Source of the DNA: Streptomyces triticisoli
GTDB lineage: Bacteria; Actinomycetota; Actinomycetes; Streptomycetales; Streptomycetaceae
Direction of reading: 5' to 3'
DNA: 56,070 bases
Assembly: GCF_003270085.1 (NCBI RefSeq)
Contig: NZ_QFDQ01000002.1
Coordinates: 1-56,070 of the forward strand
Shown piece by piece: positions 1-7,763 of this stretch. The position numbers were made by a program, and so were the translations under genes. Position 1 is the first letter of the stretch. The number at the start of each line of letters is the position of its first letter. The notes beneath the pieces were generated by a model. The model searched no databases. It saw only the letters and a program-made list of their open reading frames with translations, and was not told where the DNA came from.

Positions 1-28
1 GTCTCGGATTCGTCGGGTCCGGCCGGGC

Positions 29-223
29 TCAGCGGCGGCCGGGAGTGGAGGTGGCGGAGGCGCCGGGGGCCTGGGCGGCGGCGGAGGCGGCGCGGCCCTC
101 GGCGGCGCCGCCGGACAGCACCATCGCCTTGGCCCGGGCGAACTCCTCGTCGCTGATGTCGCCCCGGGCCCAGAAGGCGCCCAGCAGCGGGTAGTCGTAC
201 GCGAGGTTCATCTGCGTGCTCAT
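29..223 (-). CDS. SHOCT-domain small protein
   Basis: This 64-residue protein begins MSTQMNLAYDYPLLG and carries, at residues 22-37, the short motif GDISDEEFARAKAMVL. That is the SHOCT (short C-terminal) domain pattern, a small oligomerisation or targeting module often found at the end of actinobacterial membrane proteins. A hydrophobic stretch FW..F normally seen between the two blocks is shortened here to GAFWAR, so no membrane helix remains. The tail after residue 40 is Ala/Gly-rich low complexity. The start is supported by a gaggagag ribosome binding site just upstream. The molecular role is unknown. The family call rests on the motif only. Confidence 0.75.
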   Translation of the reverse strand: MSTQMNLAYDYPLLGAFWARGDISDEEFARAKAMVLSGGAAEGRAASAAAQAPGASATSTPGRR

Positions 224-241
224 CTCTCTCCTCTGTTCCGG

Positions 242-289
242 TGTTCCGGACCTGCGCCCGGCTGCTGTTCCGGACCTGCGCCCGGCTGC
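242..289. repeat. 24-bp perfect tandem duplication
   Basis: The unit beginning tgttccggacctgcg occurs twice head to tail (242-265 and 266-289) with no mismatch. It sits about 20 bp upstream of the SHOCT gene start, in its likely promoter or leader region. A perfect copy suggests a recent replication-slippage event. Confidence 0.9.
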
Positions 290-426
290 CGCGACCTGCC
301 GTCCTTCAGCGTGCGCACGGCAAGCCCCGGGCGCCTCACCCGGCGCGGGTGACCGTGGACGCCGCCGCCGGCAGGTGGCGGCCCGGGAGCAACCCGGGAC
401 AGCGTGCGCCCCGACGGGCGGCCGTC

Positions 427-501
427 GTGATGCTCGCCCGCACCGCGTTCACCGCCGCCGGGTACGGCGACATCACCGCGCGGTCGCCGCGCACGTGCTG
501 A
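427..501 (+). pseudogene. Possible remnant of a potassium-channel pore segment
   Basis: The reading frame over these bases gives VVMLARTAFTAAGYGDITA followed by a few residues and a stop. TxGYGDI is the selectivity-filter signature of two-pore or voltage-gated potassium channels, and the preceding alternating aromatic/Thr residues fit a pore helix. No start, ribosome binding site or transmembrane segments remain, so if real this is only a fossil of about 20 residues. Chance similarity cannot be excluded. Confidence 0.25.
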
Positions 502-562
502 CGAGCGCCGTCCGGGCAGCTCTGCGGCAGCAGCAGGACCGTCCGCCCGAGTGGCCGGTGGC

Positions 563-760
563 TCACTCCGGGACGCGCCGCATCTCCAGGACCCGCAGGC
601 CCAGCGACCGGCAGCGGGCCAGCAGCCCGTACAGGTGCGCCTCGTCCACCACGGGACCGAACAGGACCGTCTGACCGGACATCATCACGTGCTCCAGCTC
701 CGGGAACGCCTTGGCCAGCGTCTCCGACATGTGCCCGTCGACACGGATCTCGTAGCGCAT
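563..760 (-). CDS. Small conserved hypothetical protein
   Basis: This 65-residue soluble protein begins MRYEIRVDGHMSETLAKAFPEL. The start is chosen at 760 because a gggag ribosome binding site lies 6 nt upstream; a longer in-frame extension to 841 lacks one. The mix of beta-forming (RYEIRV, TVLFGPV) and helical segments (HLYGLLARCRSLGLRVLE) suggests one alpha/beta domain. Similar short proteins occur in many Streptomyces, but no function is known to me. It lies about 100 bp downstream of the LuxR-type regulator on the same strand, so co-transcription is possible. Confidence 0.7.
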   Translation of the reverse strand: MRYEIRVDGHMSETLAKAFPELEHVMMSGQTVLFGPVVDEAHLYGLLARCRSLGLRVLEMRRVPE

Positions 761-857
761 CAGCTGCTCCCGCGGTGACCTGGGGGCGGCGTACCACGCC
801 TCCTGTCCCAGGGTCCGCCCCGGCCGGCCGCGGGGCCTCACCCGATGCAGGTGATCC

Positions 858-3539
858 TCACAGGAGACGGAGTTCGCGTGCGCGGTGGACCGCGTCGCCC
901 CGCCGGTTGACGCCGAGCTTCCGGTAGGCGCTCTTGAGGTGGGTCTTCACCGTGTTGACGGACACGAAGAGGTCCGCGGCGATCTCCTCGGTCGACATCA
1001 TCCGGGCGAGCCGCCGGAGTACGTCGCGCTCGCGGCCGCTCAGCTCCTCGACGACCAGGGCGGTCTGCCGGGCCGTGTGCGGCAGGGTCCGGAGACGGGA
1101 CTCCGGACGGGCCGTCAAGCCGCCCGGGACCGGTTCCCGGAGCGCGTCCGTGCGCAGCAGGCGGCGCAGCCACGGGCCGGCCTCGAGGAGCGGGCGTCGC
1201 AGCCGCTCGCGCCGGGCCTCCGCCAGCGCCTTGGTCGCGAGTCGGCGCGCGGTGGTGGGGTCGCCCTGCCGGCCGACGGCCTCGGCGCGTGCCAGCAGGG
1301 CCCGGACCGTCACCGCGGGACCCCTGTGCTCCTCGGCGGGCAGGTGGTCGAGCAGGTCCAGGGCGGCGTCCGGGTCTCCCGCGGCCAGGTGGGCCCGGGC
1401 GGCCGCCACCGTGCACGCGGCTTCCCGGCCCACCGCGTCCTCCAGCACCTTCACGGCCGTCTCGGGGCGGCCCTCGGCGAGGTGGGCGTCGGAGACGACG
1501 AGCGCCGTGTGGTCCTCGGCCCACGGGGAGGCCGCGGCGGCCGGGACGGTGGACCCGGCGGTCTCCAGGGCGGTCCCGGGCTGTCCGCGGGCCAGTTGGA
1601 GGCGGGCCTGTGCGATGACGCGGCTCGCGGCGGTCACGGGGTCCGGCGGCACCGGCTGCACGGCCGTCGCCCAGTCCAGGAGGGCCTGGGCGTCGTCCAG
1701 TTCGTCGCGGTCGACGGCCACCGCGGCGAGCACCAGGTGGACGAGGCCCAGGCCGGCCGGCTCGGCCAGACTGAAGCGTTCGGCGTCGGTGAGTGCCGCC
1801 AGGGCCTTGTGTTCGGCGCGGGTGGGCCAGCCGGTCAGGTAGTCGATGAGCGCGAGCCGGCCCAGGGACTCCTCCCGGGGCAGCGCCGTCTCCCCGCCGG
1901 ATCCGGCGGCAGCCGCGGACAGCGCGGCCCGGGCCTCGTCGAAGTGCCCTGCCCACAGACGGGCCGCGCCCAGGTGGGTCTGCAGCAGGGCGGGGAGTTC
2001 GGGGTGCCTGTCCAGGAGTTCGGCCGGGAGGTCCTGGCGCAGTTCCCGCGCCGTCCGGGCCGCGTGTTCGGCGCGGCCCGGGGCTCCGGTCAGCCGGGCG
2101 GCGAGGGTGTCCAGGAGCGCGCAGCTGAGCCGGGCCGCCGCCCTGCCGGGCCCGGCCCGGGCGAGTGCGCGGCGGGCGTGTTCCAGGTGCACGTGTGCGT
2201 GGTCCAGGTCGTGGTCGGACAGCTCGCGCGCCGCGCGGACGAGGTCGGCCTCGGGGCCGGTGGTGTCGGGGGGCATCCGTGCGAACAGCTCGCCCAGGCC
2301 GTCGGAGTGCAGGCCGGTGAAGAACTGGCCGATCGCGAGGTCGTCGACGAGGACGCGGGCGGTGAACTCCCAGTCGCCGGCCGCGGCGCCGTGGGCGAGC
2401 GTGTCGGACAGCGGCCCGCGGTGCCGCAGCCACTCGGCGGCCCTGCGGTGCAGTTCGGGCTCCAGGCCGGGGAACCGCACTCTGCGATGGGCTCCGAGGA
2501 TCTCCGCGAAGAGCGGGTGGAGGCGGTACCAGGAGTGGCCGAGGTGTTCGACGAACGCGTTGGCCCGGTGCAGTTCGGCCAGGACGGGTCCGGTGTCCCG
2601 GCGGCCGGCGAGCGCGTTGGCCAGGTCGGGGCAGAACCGGTCGAGGACGCTGACCCGCAGCAGCAGGTCCTGGGTCGGGGCCGGCTGTCTCCTGAGCACC
2701 TCGGCCAGCAGGAAGTCGGCGATCGTGCTCTGTCCGGCCTCGAACTCCTTGAGGTACGTCCCGGGGTCGCTGCTCTGCTGCGCGGCCAGGGCGCACAGCC
2801 GCAGGCCCGCCGCCCAGCCCCGCGTGCGCTCGACGAGCGCACGGACGGCGTCGGGGCCCAGACGCAGACCGTGCAGCTCCAGCAGTGTCGCCGCCTCCTC
2901 GGGGGTGAAGGCCAGCTCCGCGTCCCTGATCTCGGTCAGGGTGCCGTCCGCGCGGTAGCGGTGCAGGGGCAGGGTCGGTTCGGTGCGGGTGACGAGGACC
3001 AGACGCAGGCCCCGGCCGGCGTGGTGCAGGACGAAGCCGAGCTGGTCGGCGATCTCCGGGGCGGTCACGCGGTCGTACTCGTCGAGGACGACGGTCAGGG
3101 GCCGGTCACGGCCGTTCAGCTGTGCGGCGAGCCGGGCGAGCAGGCCGTGCTCCACCGCGCCGGCGTCGGCGGGGCAGCCGACGTCCCGGATCTCGTCGGC
3201 CCCCGAGGCGCGCAGGGCCTCCAGCAGGTAGGCCCAGAAGACGCCGGGCGCCTGGTCGCAGGCGTCGACGGTGAGCCAGGCCACCGGCCGTCCCAGGTGG
3301 GCGGCCCAGTCGGCGACCAGGAGCGTCTTGCCGGCGCCCGCGCATCCGTCGACCATCGTCAGTGCTGTGTCCAGCGCCTGGTCGAGGTGCTCGACCAGGC
3401 GCTGCCGGCGCAGGAAGGTGGCCGGCCGCACCGGCACGGCGAAGCGGGTCCGCAGGAACGGGTCCCCCAGCGGATCGACGCCCGCGGCCGGCGGCCGGGG
3501 CCTGTTGTCCCCACGTTCGGACACCACGCTCACCACCAC
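858..3539 (-). CDS. LuxR/MalT-type (LAL-like) ATP-binding transcriptional regulator
   Basis: An 893-residue protein with the layout of the MalT/LAL regulator family. A P-loop NTPase domain carries Walker A GCAGAGKT at residues 65-72 and a Walker B-like LTVVLDEYD near 145-155. A long helical TPR-like sensor region follows (about 350-800). The last 65 residues form a GerE/LuxR helix-turn-helix (LSGRERDVLRRLARMMSTEE ... VNTVKTHLKSAYRKLGV). Such proteins bind ATP plus an effector and activate nearby metabolic genes; the effector here is unknown. The GTG at 3539 is used as the start, though the site is weakly marked because several GTG codons cluster there. The gene is divergent from the PAS/SpoIIE regulator with about 230 bp between them. 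Confidence 0.9.
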   Translation of the reverse strand: MVVSVVSERGDNRPRPPAAGVDPLGDPFLRTRFAVPVRPATFLRRQRLVEHLDQALDTALTMVDGCAGAGKTLLVADWAAHLGRPVAWLTVDACDQAPGVFWAYLLEALRASGADEIRDVGCPADAGAVEHGLLARLAAQLNGRDRPLTVVLDEYDRVTAPEIADQLGFVLHHAGRGLRLVLVTRTEPTLPLHRYRADGTLTEIRDAELAFTPEEAATLLELHGLRLGPDAVRALVERTRGWAAGLRLCALAAQQSSDPGTYLKEFEAGQSTIADFLLAEVLRRQPAPTQDLLLRVSVLDRFCPDLANALAGRRDTGPVLAELHRANAFVEHLGHSWYRLHPLFAEILGAHRRVRFPGLEPELHRRAAEWLRHRGPLSDTLAHGAAAGDWEFTARVLVDDLAIGQFFTGLHSDGLGELFARMPPDTTGPEADLVRAARELSDHDLDHAHVHLEHARRALARAGPGRAAARLSCALLDTLAARLTGAPGRAEHAARTARELRQDLPAELLDRHPELPALLQTHLGAARLWAGHFDEARAALSAAAAGSGGETALPREESLGRLALIDYLTGWPTRAEHKALAALTDAERFSLAEPAGLGLVHLVLAAVAVDRDELDDAQALLDWATAVQPVPPDPVTAASRVIAQARLQLARGQPGTALETAGSTVPAAAASPWAEDHTALVVSDAHLAEGRPETAVKVLEDAVGREAACTVAAARAHLAAGDPDAALDLLDHLPAEEHRGPAVTVRALLARAEAVGRQGDPTTARRLATKALAEARRERLRRPLLEAGPWLRRLLRTDALREPVPGGLTARPESRLRTLPHTARQTALVVEELSGRERDVLRRLARMMSTEEIAADLFVSVNTVKTHLKSAYRKLGVNRRGDAVHRARELRLL

Positions 3540-3757
3540 TGCTCGTCATGTCATGGGCAGCGCTCCTCCTGTCCAGGATCTCAGCGTTCCCGCACGCTCG
3601 CGCGTCGCGGACAGCGACCGCTGCTCCCGTCGTCGCGCATCGCTCCCCGCGGCGCATGTGCTGCGCGTGCGGGCGCACGACGGGCGGAGCACGCTGGAAA
3701 CGCGCCTCGGGTGCGCGTCGGCAGCCGCGCGCCCGTCCGAGCGCTCGGGCGGAGCCG

Positions 3758-3773
3758 AAGGAGGTCCCCATTG
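3758..3773 (+). promoter_or_regulatory. Ribosome binding site defining a TTG start
   Basis: The sequence aaggaggt (3758-3765) is a near-perfect anti-Shine-Dalgarno match, 5 nt upstream of an in-frame TTG at 3771. The later in-frame GTG (3798) and ATG (3807) lack a comparable site, so the TTG is the best supported start for the downstream regulator. Confidence 0.7.
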
Positions 3774-5867
3774 GCGTGCGGCGATGCCGGCCGGCTCGTG
3801 GACGAGATGTCGGCCTCCCTGCTGGAGGCCCTGTTCAGCAGTGCGCCGGTCGGTCTCCATCTGCTGGACCCCGAACTGCGGGTGGTCCGGCTCAACACCG
3901 CCGTGCCTCCCATGCAGGACCTGTCCGCGGATGATCTGGTCGGGCGTCCTCTCCGCGACGCGCTCCGGATCGTCGCGGACGACTTCGAGGACAACGAGAT
4001 GGAGATCCTGCTGCGCGACGTGCTGGAGAGCGGGGACGCCCTGCGCGAGCGCATCGTGCGGGCACGCGTCGCGGGGGAGCCCCCTCAGGAGCGGTACTTC
4101 GAGATCACCGCCCTGCGCCTGCTGGGTCCGCGCGGGCAGGTGCTGGGCCTGGCGGTCACCACGATCGACGTCAGCGAACGCGAGTGGGCGCGCGCCCGCA
4201 CCAGGGTGCTGGAAGCGGTCCGCCGGCGCGTGGGCCGCACCCTGGATCCCTCGGTGAGCGGCGAGGAACTCGTCGGGGCCGTGGTCCCCGAGTTCGCCGA
4301 CGTGGCGATCGTGGAGGTGGTGGACGCCGTGCTCCGCGGCGACGACCCTCCCCTCGCCCCGCTGCCGCCGGGCACGCCCCTGATGCGCACCGCCTTCCGC
4401 AGCAGCCAGGACAGCCCGCTGCAGGCGCATCCCGTGGGTGACGTACGCCGCCTGCCGGCCCCCACGCCCTTCACCCAGGCGCTGGCCGATCTGCGGCCCC
4501 GGGTGGTTCCGCTGCACCCGTCCGACCCGTGGCTGTCCGTCGACCCCGCGCGCGCGGAGGCGATGCACGCGTCGCGGTGCCACACACTGCTGGTGGTGCC
4601 CCTGGCCCTGCGCGACGCGGCCCTCGGGCTGGTCAGCCTCTACCGCGCGGGGCAGTCCCCGCCGTTCGACGCGGACGACCGCCGGCTCGCCGTCGAGCTG
4701 GCCGCGCACACCGCCCTGGGCATCGACAACGCCCGGCGCTACGTCCGTGAGCACGCCGTGGCCGCCCTGGTCCAGCGCAGGCTGCTGCCCCGCCGCCCGG
4801 AGAGCCACACGTCCCTCCAGGCTGCCTTTCTGTCGGTCACCGGTGCCGATCCCGGCGCCTGGTACGACACCATCGCCCTGTCCGGCGCCCGCACCGCGCT
4901 CGTGGTCGGCAAGGTGTCCGGGCGGGGCCTGAACGCGGCCACGACCATGGGCCGGCTGCGCACCGTCGTACGGTCCCTGTCGGCGTTCGACCTCGCTCCC
5001 GACGAGCTCATGGCCCGGCTGCACGACACGGCGGCCGAGCTGGCGGCCGAGCGGGCGGACCTGCCGCTGGGCGACCCGCTGCGCCGCGAGACACTCACCG
5101 CCGACTGCGTGTACGCCGTCCACGATCCCCTGGTCGGCACGTGCGTGATGGCGGTGGCCGGCTCCCTGGCCCCCGTCGTGATGCTGCCGGACCGCACTGT
5201 CACCGTTCCCGACTGCCCGGCCGGGCCGTCTCTGGCCACGGGGGAGGACGCGCCCTTCACGACGGCCGAGTTCGCGGTTCCTGAGGGCAGCGTGCTGGTC
5301 TTCGCCAGCGATCCGCGCGTCACCGCCCATCTCGCGCAGCTCTCGGGGCCGCTGCGGGTCGTGCCGGACTACGGCGAGCGTCCGCTGCGGGACCTGTGCG
5401 ACGCCATCGTCTACGCCCTTCCGGACGGCCTGGGCGCGGATGACGCGGCGGTGATCGTCGCACGCGTCCGCTCCTTCTCGCCGGACGGGTTCGCCTCCTG
5501 GCGGCTCGACACGGACCCCTCCTCGGTGGCCACCGCCCGCGACCGCACCCGCAAACGGCTCACCGCCTGGCACGTGGACGCCGAAACGACCTACAACGCG
5601 CAGCTCATCGTCAGCGAGCTCATCACCAACGCCCTCAGGTACGGAGCCCCGCCGATCGAACTCCGCCTGATCCACGACCGCACCCTCACCTGCGAGGTGC
5701 GGGACTCCGGTCCGGCCGCCCCGCACCTGCGCCACGCCCGGGTCGTCGACGAGGGCGGCCGCGGCCTGTTCATCGTCTCCCAGCTGGCCCAGGCGTGGGG
5801 CATCCGCTTCACCCCCTCGGGCAAGACGGTCTGGACCGAGCAGTCCCTGCCCGGGGAGGAGGACTGA
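3771..5867 (+). CDS. PAS-GAF-SpoIIE (PP2C) phosphatase with HATPase_c domain
   Basis: A 698-residue multidomain signalling protein with no membrane helix. In order: a PAS domain (about 20-140, LLEALFSSAPVGLHLLDPELRVVR), a GAF domain (about 140-330), a SpoIIE/PP2C-type Ser/Thr phosphatase domain (about 335-570), and a C-terminal GHKL ATPase (about 580-690, ELITNALRYG and GRGLFIVSQLA as N and G boxes). In Streptomyces this architecture acts in partner-switching networks: the phosphatase dephosphorylates an anti-anti-sigma factor and the ATPase can phosphorylate it. No cognate anti-anti-sigma gene is adjacent. The TTG start is chosen from the strong ribosome binding site; ATG 3807 is the alternative. 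Confidence 0.88.
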   Translation: MACGDAGRLVDEMSASLLEALFSSAPVGLHLLDPELRVVRLNTAVPPMQDLSADDLVGRPLRDALRIVADDFEDNEMEILLRDVLESGDALRERIVRARVAGEPPQERYFEITALRLLGPRGQVLGLAVTTIDVSEREWARARTRVLEAVRRRVGRTLDPSVSGEELVGAVVPEFADVAIVEVVDAVLRGDDPPLAPLPPGTPLMRTAFRSSQDSPLQAHPVGDVRRLPAPTPFTQALADLRPRVVPLHPSDPWLSVDPARAEAMHASRCHTLLVVPLALRDAALGLVSLYRAGQSPPFDADDRRLAVELAAHTALGIDNARRYVREHAVAALVQRRLLPRRPESHTSLQAAFLSVTGADPGAWYDTIALSGARTALVVGKVSGRGLNAATTMGRLRTVVRSLSAFDLAPDELMARLHDTAAELAAERADLPLGDPLRRETLTADCVYAVHDPLVGTCVMAVAGSLAPVVMLPDRTVTVPDCPAGPSLATGEDAPFTTAEFAVPEGSVLVFASDPRVTAHLAQLSGPLRVVPDYGERPLRDLCDAIVYALPDGLGADDAAVIVARVRSFSPDGFASWRLDTDPSSVATARDRTRKRLTAWHVDAETTYNAQLIVSELITNALRYGAPPIELRLIHDRTLTCEVRDSGPAAPHLRHARVVDEGGRGLFIVSQLAQAWGIRFTPSGKTVWTEQSLPGEED

Positions 5868-5981
5868 CCACCGCCCGCCCGCGGCCGGTGCAACCTTGTC
5901 GCAACCTCGGTGCTGCTTGTCTGGATCCCGGGCGGACACGGGCCCCGGCTTCTGCTTCCGGTGCGGCGAAGGGCGGCGACG

Positions 5982-6341
5982 ATGTACGAGGAGACCCCGC
6001 GCGTCGAGCTCACGCCCGCGGCAGCCGGTCTGGTGCGGCGGCTGAGCGAGGCGCACGGACCGCTGATGTTCCACCAGTCGGGCGGCTGCTGCGACGGCAG
6101 CGCGCCCATGTGCTATCCGGAGGGCGAGTTCCGTACCGGCGGTTCGGACGTGCTGCTCGCGCAGCTGGAGGTGGAGGGGGTGGACCGGCCGGTGGCGTTC
6201 TGGATGTCGCGCAGCCAGTACGAGGTGTGGAGCCACACCCGGCTGATCGTCGACGTGGTGCCCGGCCGGGGCAGCGGTTTCTCCCTGGAGGCGCCCGAAG
6301 GGGTGCGTTTCCTCATTCGCTCCCGCCTGGTCGGCGCCTGA
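5982..6341 (+). CDS. DUF779 family protein
   Basis: A 119-residue protein, MYEETPRVELTPAAAGLVRR, with the conserved DUF779 core GPLMFHQSGGCCDGSAPMCY at residues 27-46, whose Cys cluster could bind a metal or be redox active. Family members usually sit beside acetaldehyde or other aldehyde dehydrogenase genes, but here no such gene is adjacent. The start is the ATG preceded by a gggcgg site; an upstream in-frame extension to 5910 has no support. Biochemical function is not known. Confidence 0.85.
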   Translation: MYEETPRVELTPAAAGLVRRLSEAHGPLMFHQSGGCCDGSAPMCYPEGEFRTGGSDVLLAQLEVEGVDRPVAFWMSRSQYEVWSHTRLIVDVVPGRGSGFSLEAPEGVRFLIRSRLVGA

Positions 6342-6361
6342 GCCCCGCACGGGACACCGTG

Positions 6362-6556
6362 TCAGGGGCGCAGGCCGCCGACGATCTGTGCCGTGGCCGC
6401 CAGGCCCTCGTGGATGGTGGGCGCCATGCTCGTGCCGGCCAGGAAGAAGCCGAGCAGCACGCAGATCAGGGCGTGCGAGAACTTCAGGGCGCCGTTGCGC
6501 ACGAAGATCACCGCGATGATCAGGAACAGCAGCACCACAGAGATGGAAACAATCAC
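6362..6556 (-). CDS. Small two-helix membrane protein
   Basis: A 64-residue protein starting at a GTG: MIVSISVVLLFLIIAVIF, a strong membrane helix, then a second hydrophobic segment FSHALICVLLGFFLAGTSMA and a short tail. The GTG at 6556 follows ggaggagg at 5 nt, which favours it over the upstream ATG codons at 6583 and 6601. Closely similar small proteins are common in Streptomyces, often with mobile or stress genes, but no function is established. It converges with the DUF779 gene. Confidence 0.75.
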   Translation of the reverse strand: MIVSISVVLLFLIIAVIFVRNGALKFSHALICVLLGFFLAGTSMAPTIHEGLAATAQIVGGLRP

Positions 6557-6680
6557 CGTCGGCCTCCTCCGCCACGCCCGCATCGCGGCTTTCGGCCGCA
6601 AGTGTGGCGCAGCGGAGGGCCCGGCCGGGCGGCAGACATGTCCTCCGAACGTGTGGTTCTGACGGGTGGCCCCAGGTGCG

Positions 6681-7763
6681 TCAGGGGGCCTGGAGGTCGA
6701 CCAGTGCGGCCAGCTCCTCGCGGTGGGCGCCCGCCGTGCCGTAGGCGAGGGAGTCGGCCTTGGCCCGTTTGAGGTGGAGGTGGACCGGGTGCTCCCAGGT
6801 CATGCCGATGCCGCCGTGCAGCTGCAGCGCCTCCTCGGCCGCGTGGACGGCGACGGGAGCCGCGTAGGCCTGGGCGACGGCGACCGCCACGTCGACGCCC
6901 TCGCCCCGGGCGAGGGCGTCGGCCGCGCTCCGGGCGGCGGCGCGGAGGTTGACGACCTGAAGCCACAGCTGGGCGAGCCGGTGCTTGAGCGCCTGGAAGC
7001 CGCCGACGGGCCGGTTGAACTGCTTGCGCTCCTTCAGGTAACGCACGGTCTCGGTCAAGGCCTGCTCGGCGAGGCCGAGTTGCTCGGAGGCGAGCAGTCC
7101 GGCCCCGGCGCGCAGGGCCCGGCGTACGGCGGGCTCGGCGTCGCCCAGCCGGCGTCCCGCAGCGCCCTCGAGAGCGACCGTCGCCACGGGCCGGGTCAGG
7201 TCCAGGGACACCCGCGGCGTGACGGCCACCGCGTCCGCCTCCACTGCGTACAGCCCGCCGTCCTCGGCCGGCACCAGCAGGACATCGGCCACGGCCGCGT
7301 CCGCGATGCCGGTCAGCTCCCCGTGCAGACGCCCGTCTTCGACGCGTACGGCACGGAAGGTGCCGCCCGGCGCGGTGTGCAGCCCGACGGCCAGGGCGCC
7401 GATCCTCCGGCCGGACGCCAGGTCGGCCGTCAGCCCCGCGGTCTCCTCGTCCGCGCAGGCCAGCAGCGCCTCGGTGGCGACCACGGCGCTCGTGAGGTAC
7501 GGGACGGGAGCCACGGCCCGGCCCAACTCCTCCAGGACCACGGCCGCTTCGCGGTGGGTGGCCCCCTGGCCGCCCCGCTCCTCGGGCACCAGCAGACCGG
7601 CCAGTCCCATGCCCTCGGTGAGCGACTTCCACAGCGCGAGGTCGTGCGGCGCGTCCGACTCCGTGCGCGCGATCACGCCCGCCGGGGCGCAGTGGTCGGT
7701 GAGCAGGCCCCGGACCGCGGCGCGCAGCGCCTCTTCCTCCTCCGAGTAGAGAAGATCCGTCAT
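6681..7763 (-). CDS. Acyl-CoA dehydrogenase, distal subunit
   Basis: A 360-residue FAD-dependent acyl-CoA dehydrogenase family protein (MTDLLYSEEEEALRAAV). It has the N-terminal helical domain, a variable middle beta domain, and the C-terminal helical bundle with YLKERKQFNRPVGGFQALKH and LQLHGGIGMTWEHPVHLHLK, the usual FAD/substrate-binding blocks. The middle domain is short and divergent, as in FadE subunits that work as alpha2beta2 heterotetramers with a partner dehydrogenase. Its ATG overlaps the stop of the upstream dehydrogenase by ATGA, so translation is coupled. Substrate is unknown; a branched, aromatic or steroid side-chain CoA ester is possible. It is the last gene of the operon. 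Confidence 0.9.
   Translation of the reverse strand: MTDLLYSEEEEALRAAVRGLLTDHCAPAGVIARTESDAPHDLALWKSLTEGMGLAGLLVPEERGGQGATHREAAVVLEELGRAVAPVPYLTSAVVATEALLACADEETAGLTADLASGRRIGALAVGLHTAPGGTFRAVRVEDGRLHGELTGIADAAVADVLLVPAEDGGLYAVEADAVAVTPRVSLDLTRPVATVALEGAAGRRLGDAEPAVRRALRAGAGLLASEQLGLAEQALTETVRYLKERKQFNRPVGGFQALKHRLAQLWLQVVNLRAAARSAADALARGEGVDVAVAVAQAYAAPVAVHAAEEALQLHGGIGMTWEHPVHLHLKRAKADSLAYGTAGAHREELAALVDLQAP

Larger units (their letters stand above)
224..562. other. Gene-poor interval with a tandem duplication and a channel-like scrap
   Basis: No convincing gene lies here. It holds a perfect 24-bp tandem duplication (242-289) just upstream of the SHOCT gene. A short plus-strand stretch at about 427-501 reads ARTAFTAAGYGDITA before a stop, which resembles a potassium-channel selectivity filter and could be a gene remnant. 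Confidence 0.5.

Noticed and set aside
885..3770. Very long plus-strand open frame antisense to the LuxR/MalT-type regulator and continuous with the PAS/SpoIIE gene
   Set aside because: It mirrors the codon structure of the well-supported minus-strand gene; its protein is Gly/Arg/Gln-rich with no family. The real plus-strand gene begins at 3771.
3546..6575. 1009-codon minus-strand open frame across the SpoIIE and DUF779 genes
   Set aside because: Low-complexity Arg/Gly/His-rich product antisense to genes with clear motifs; a GC-rich shadow frame.
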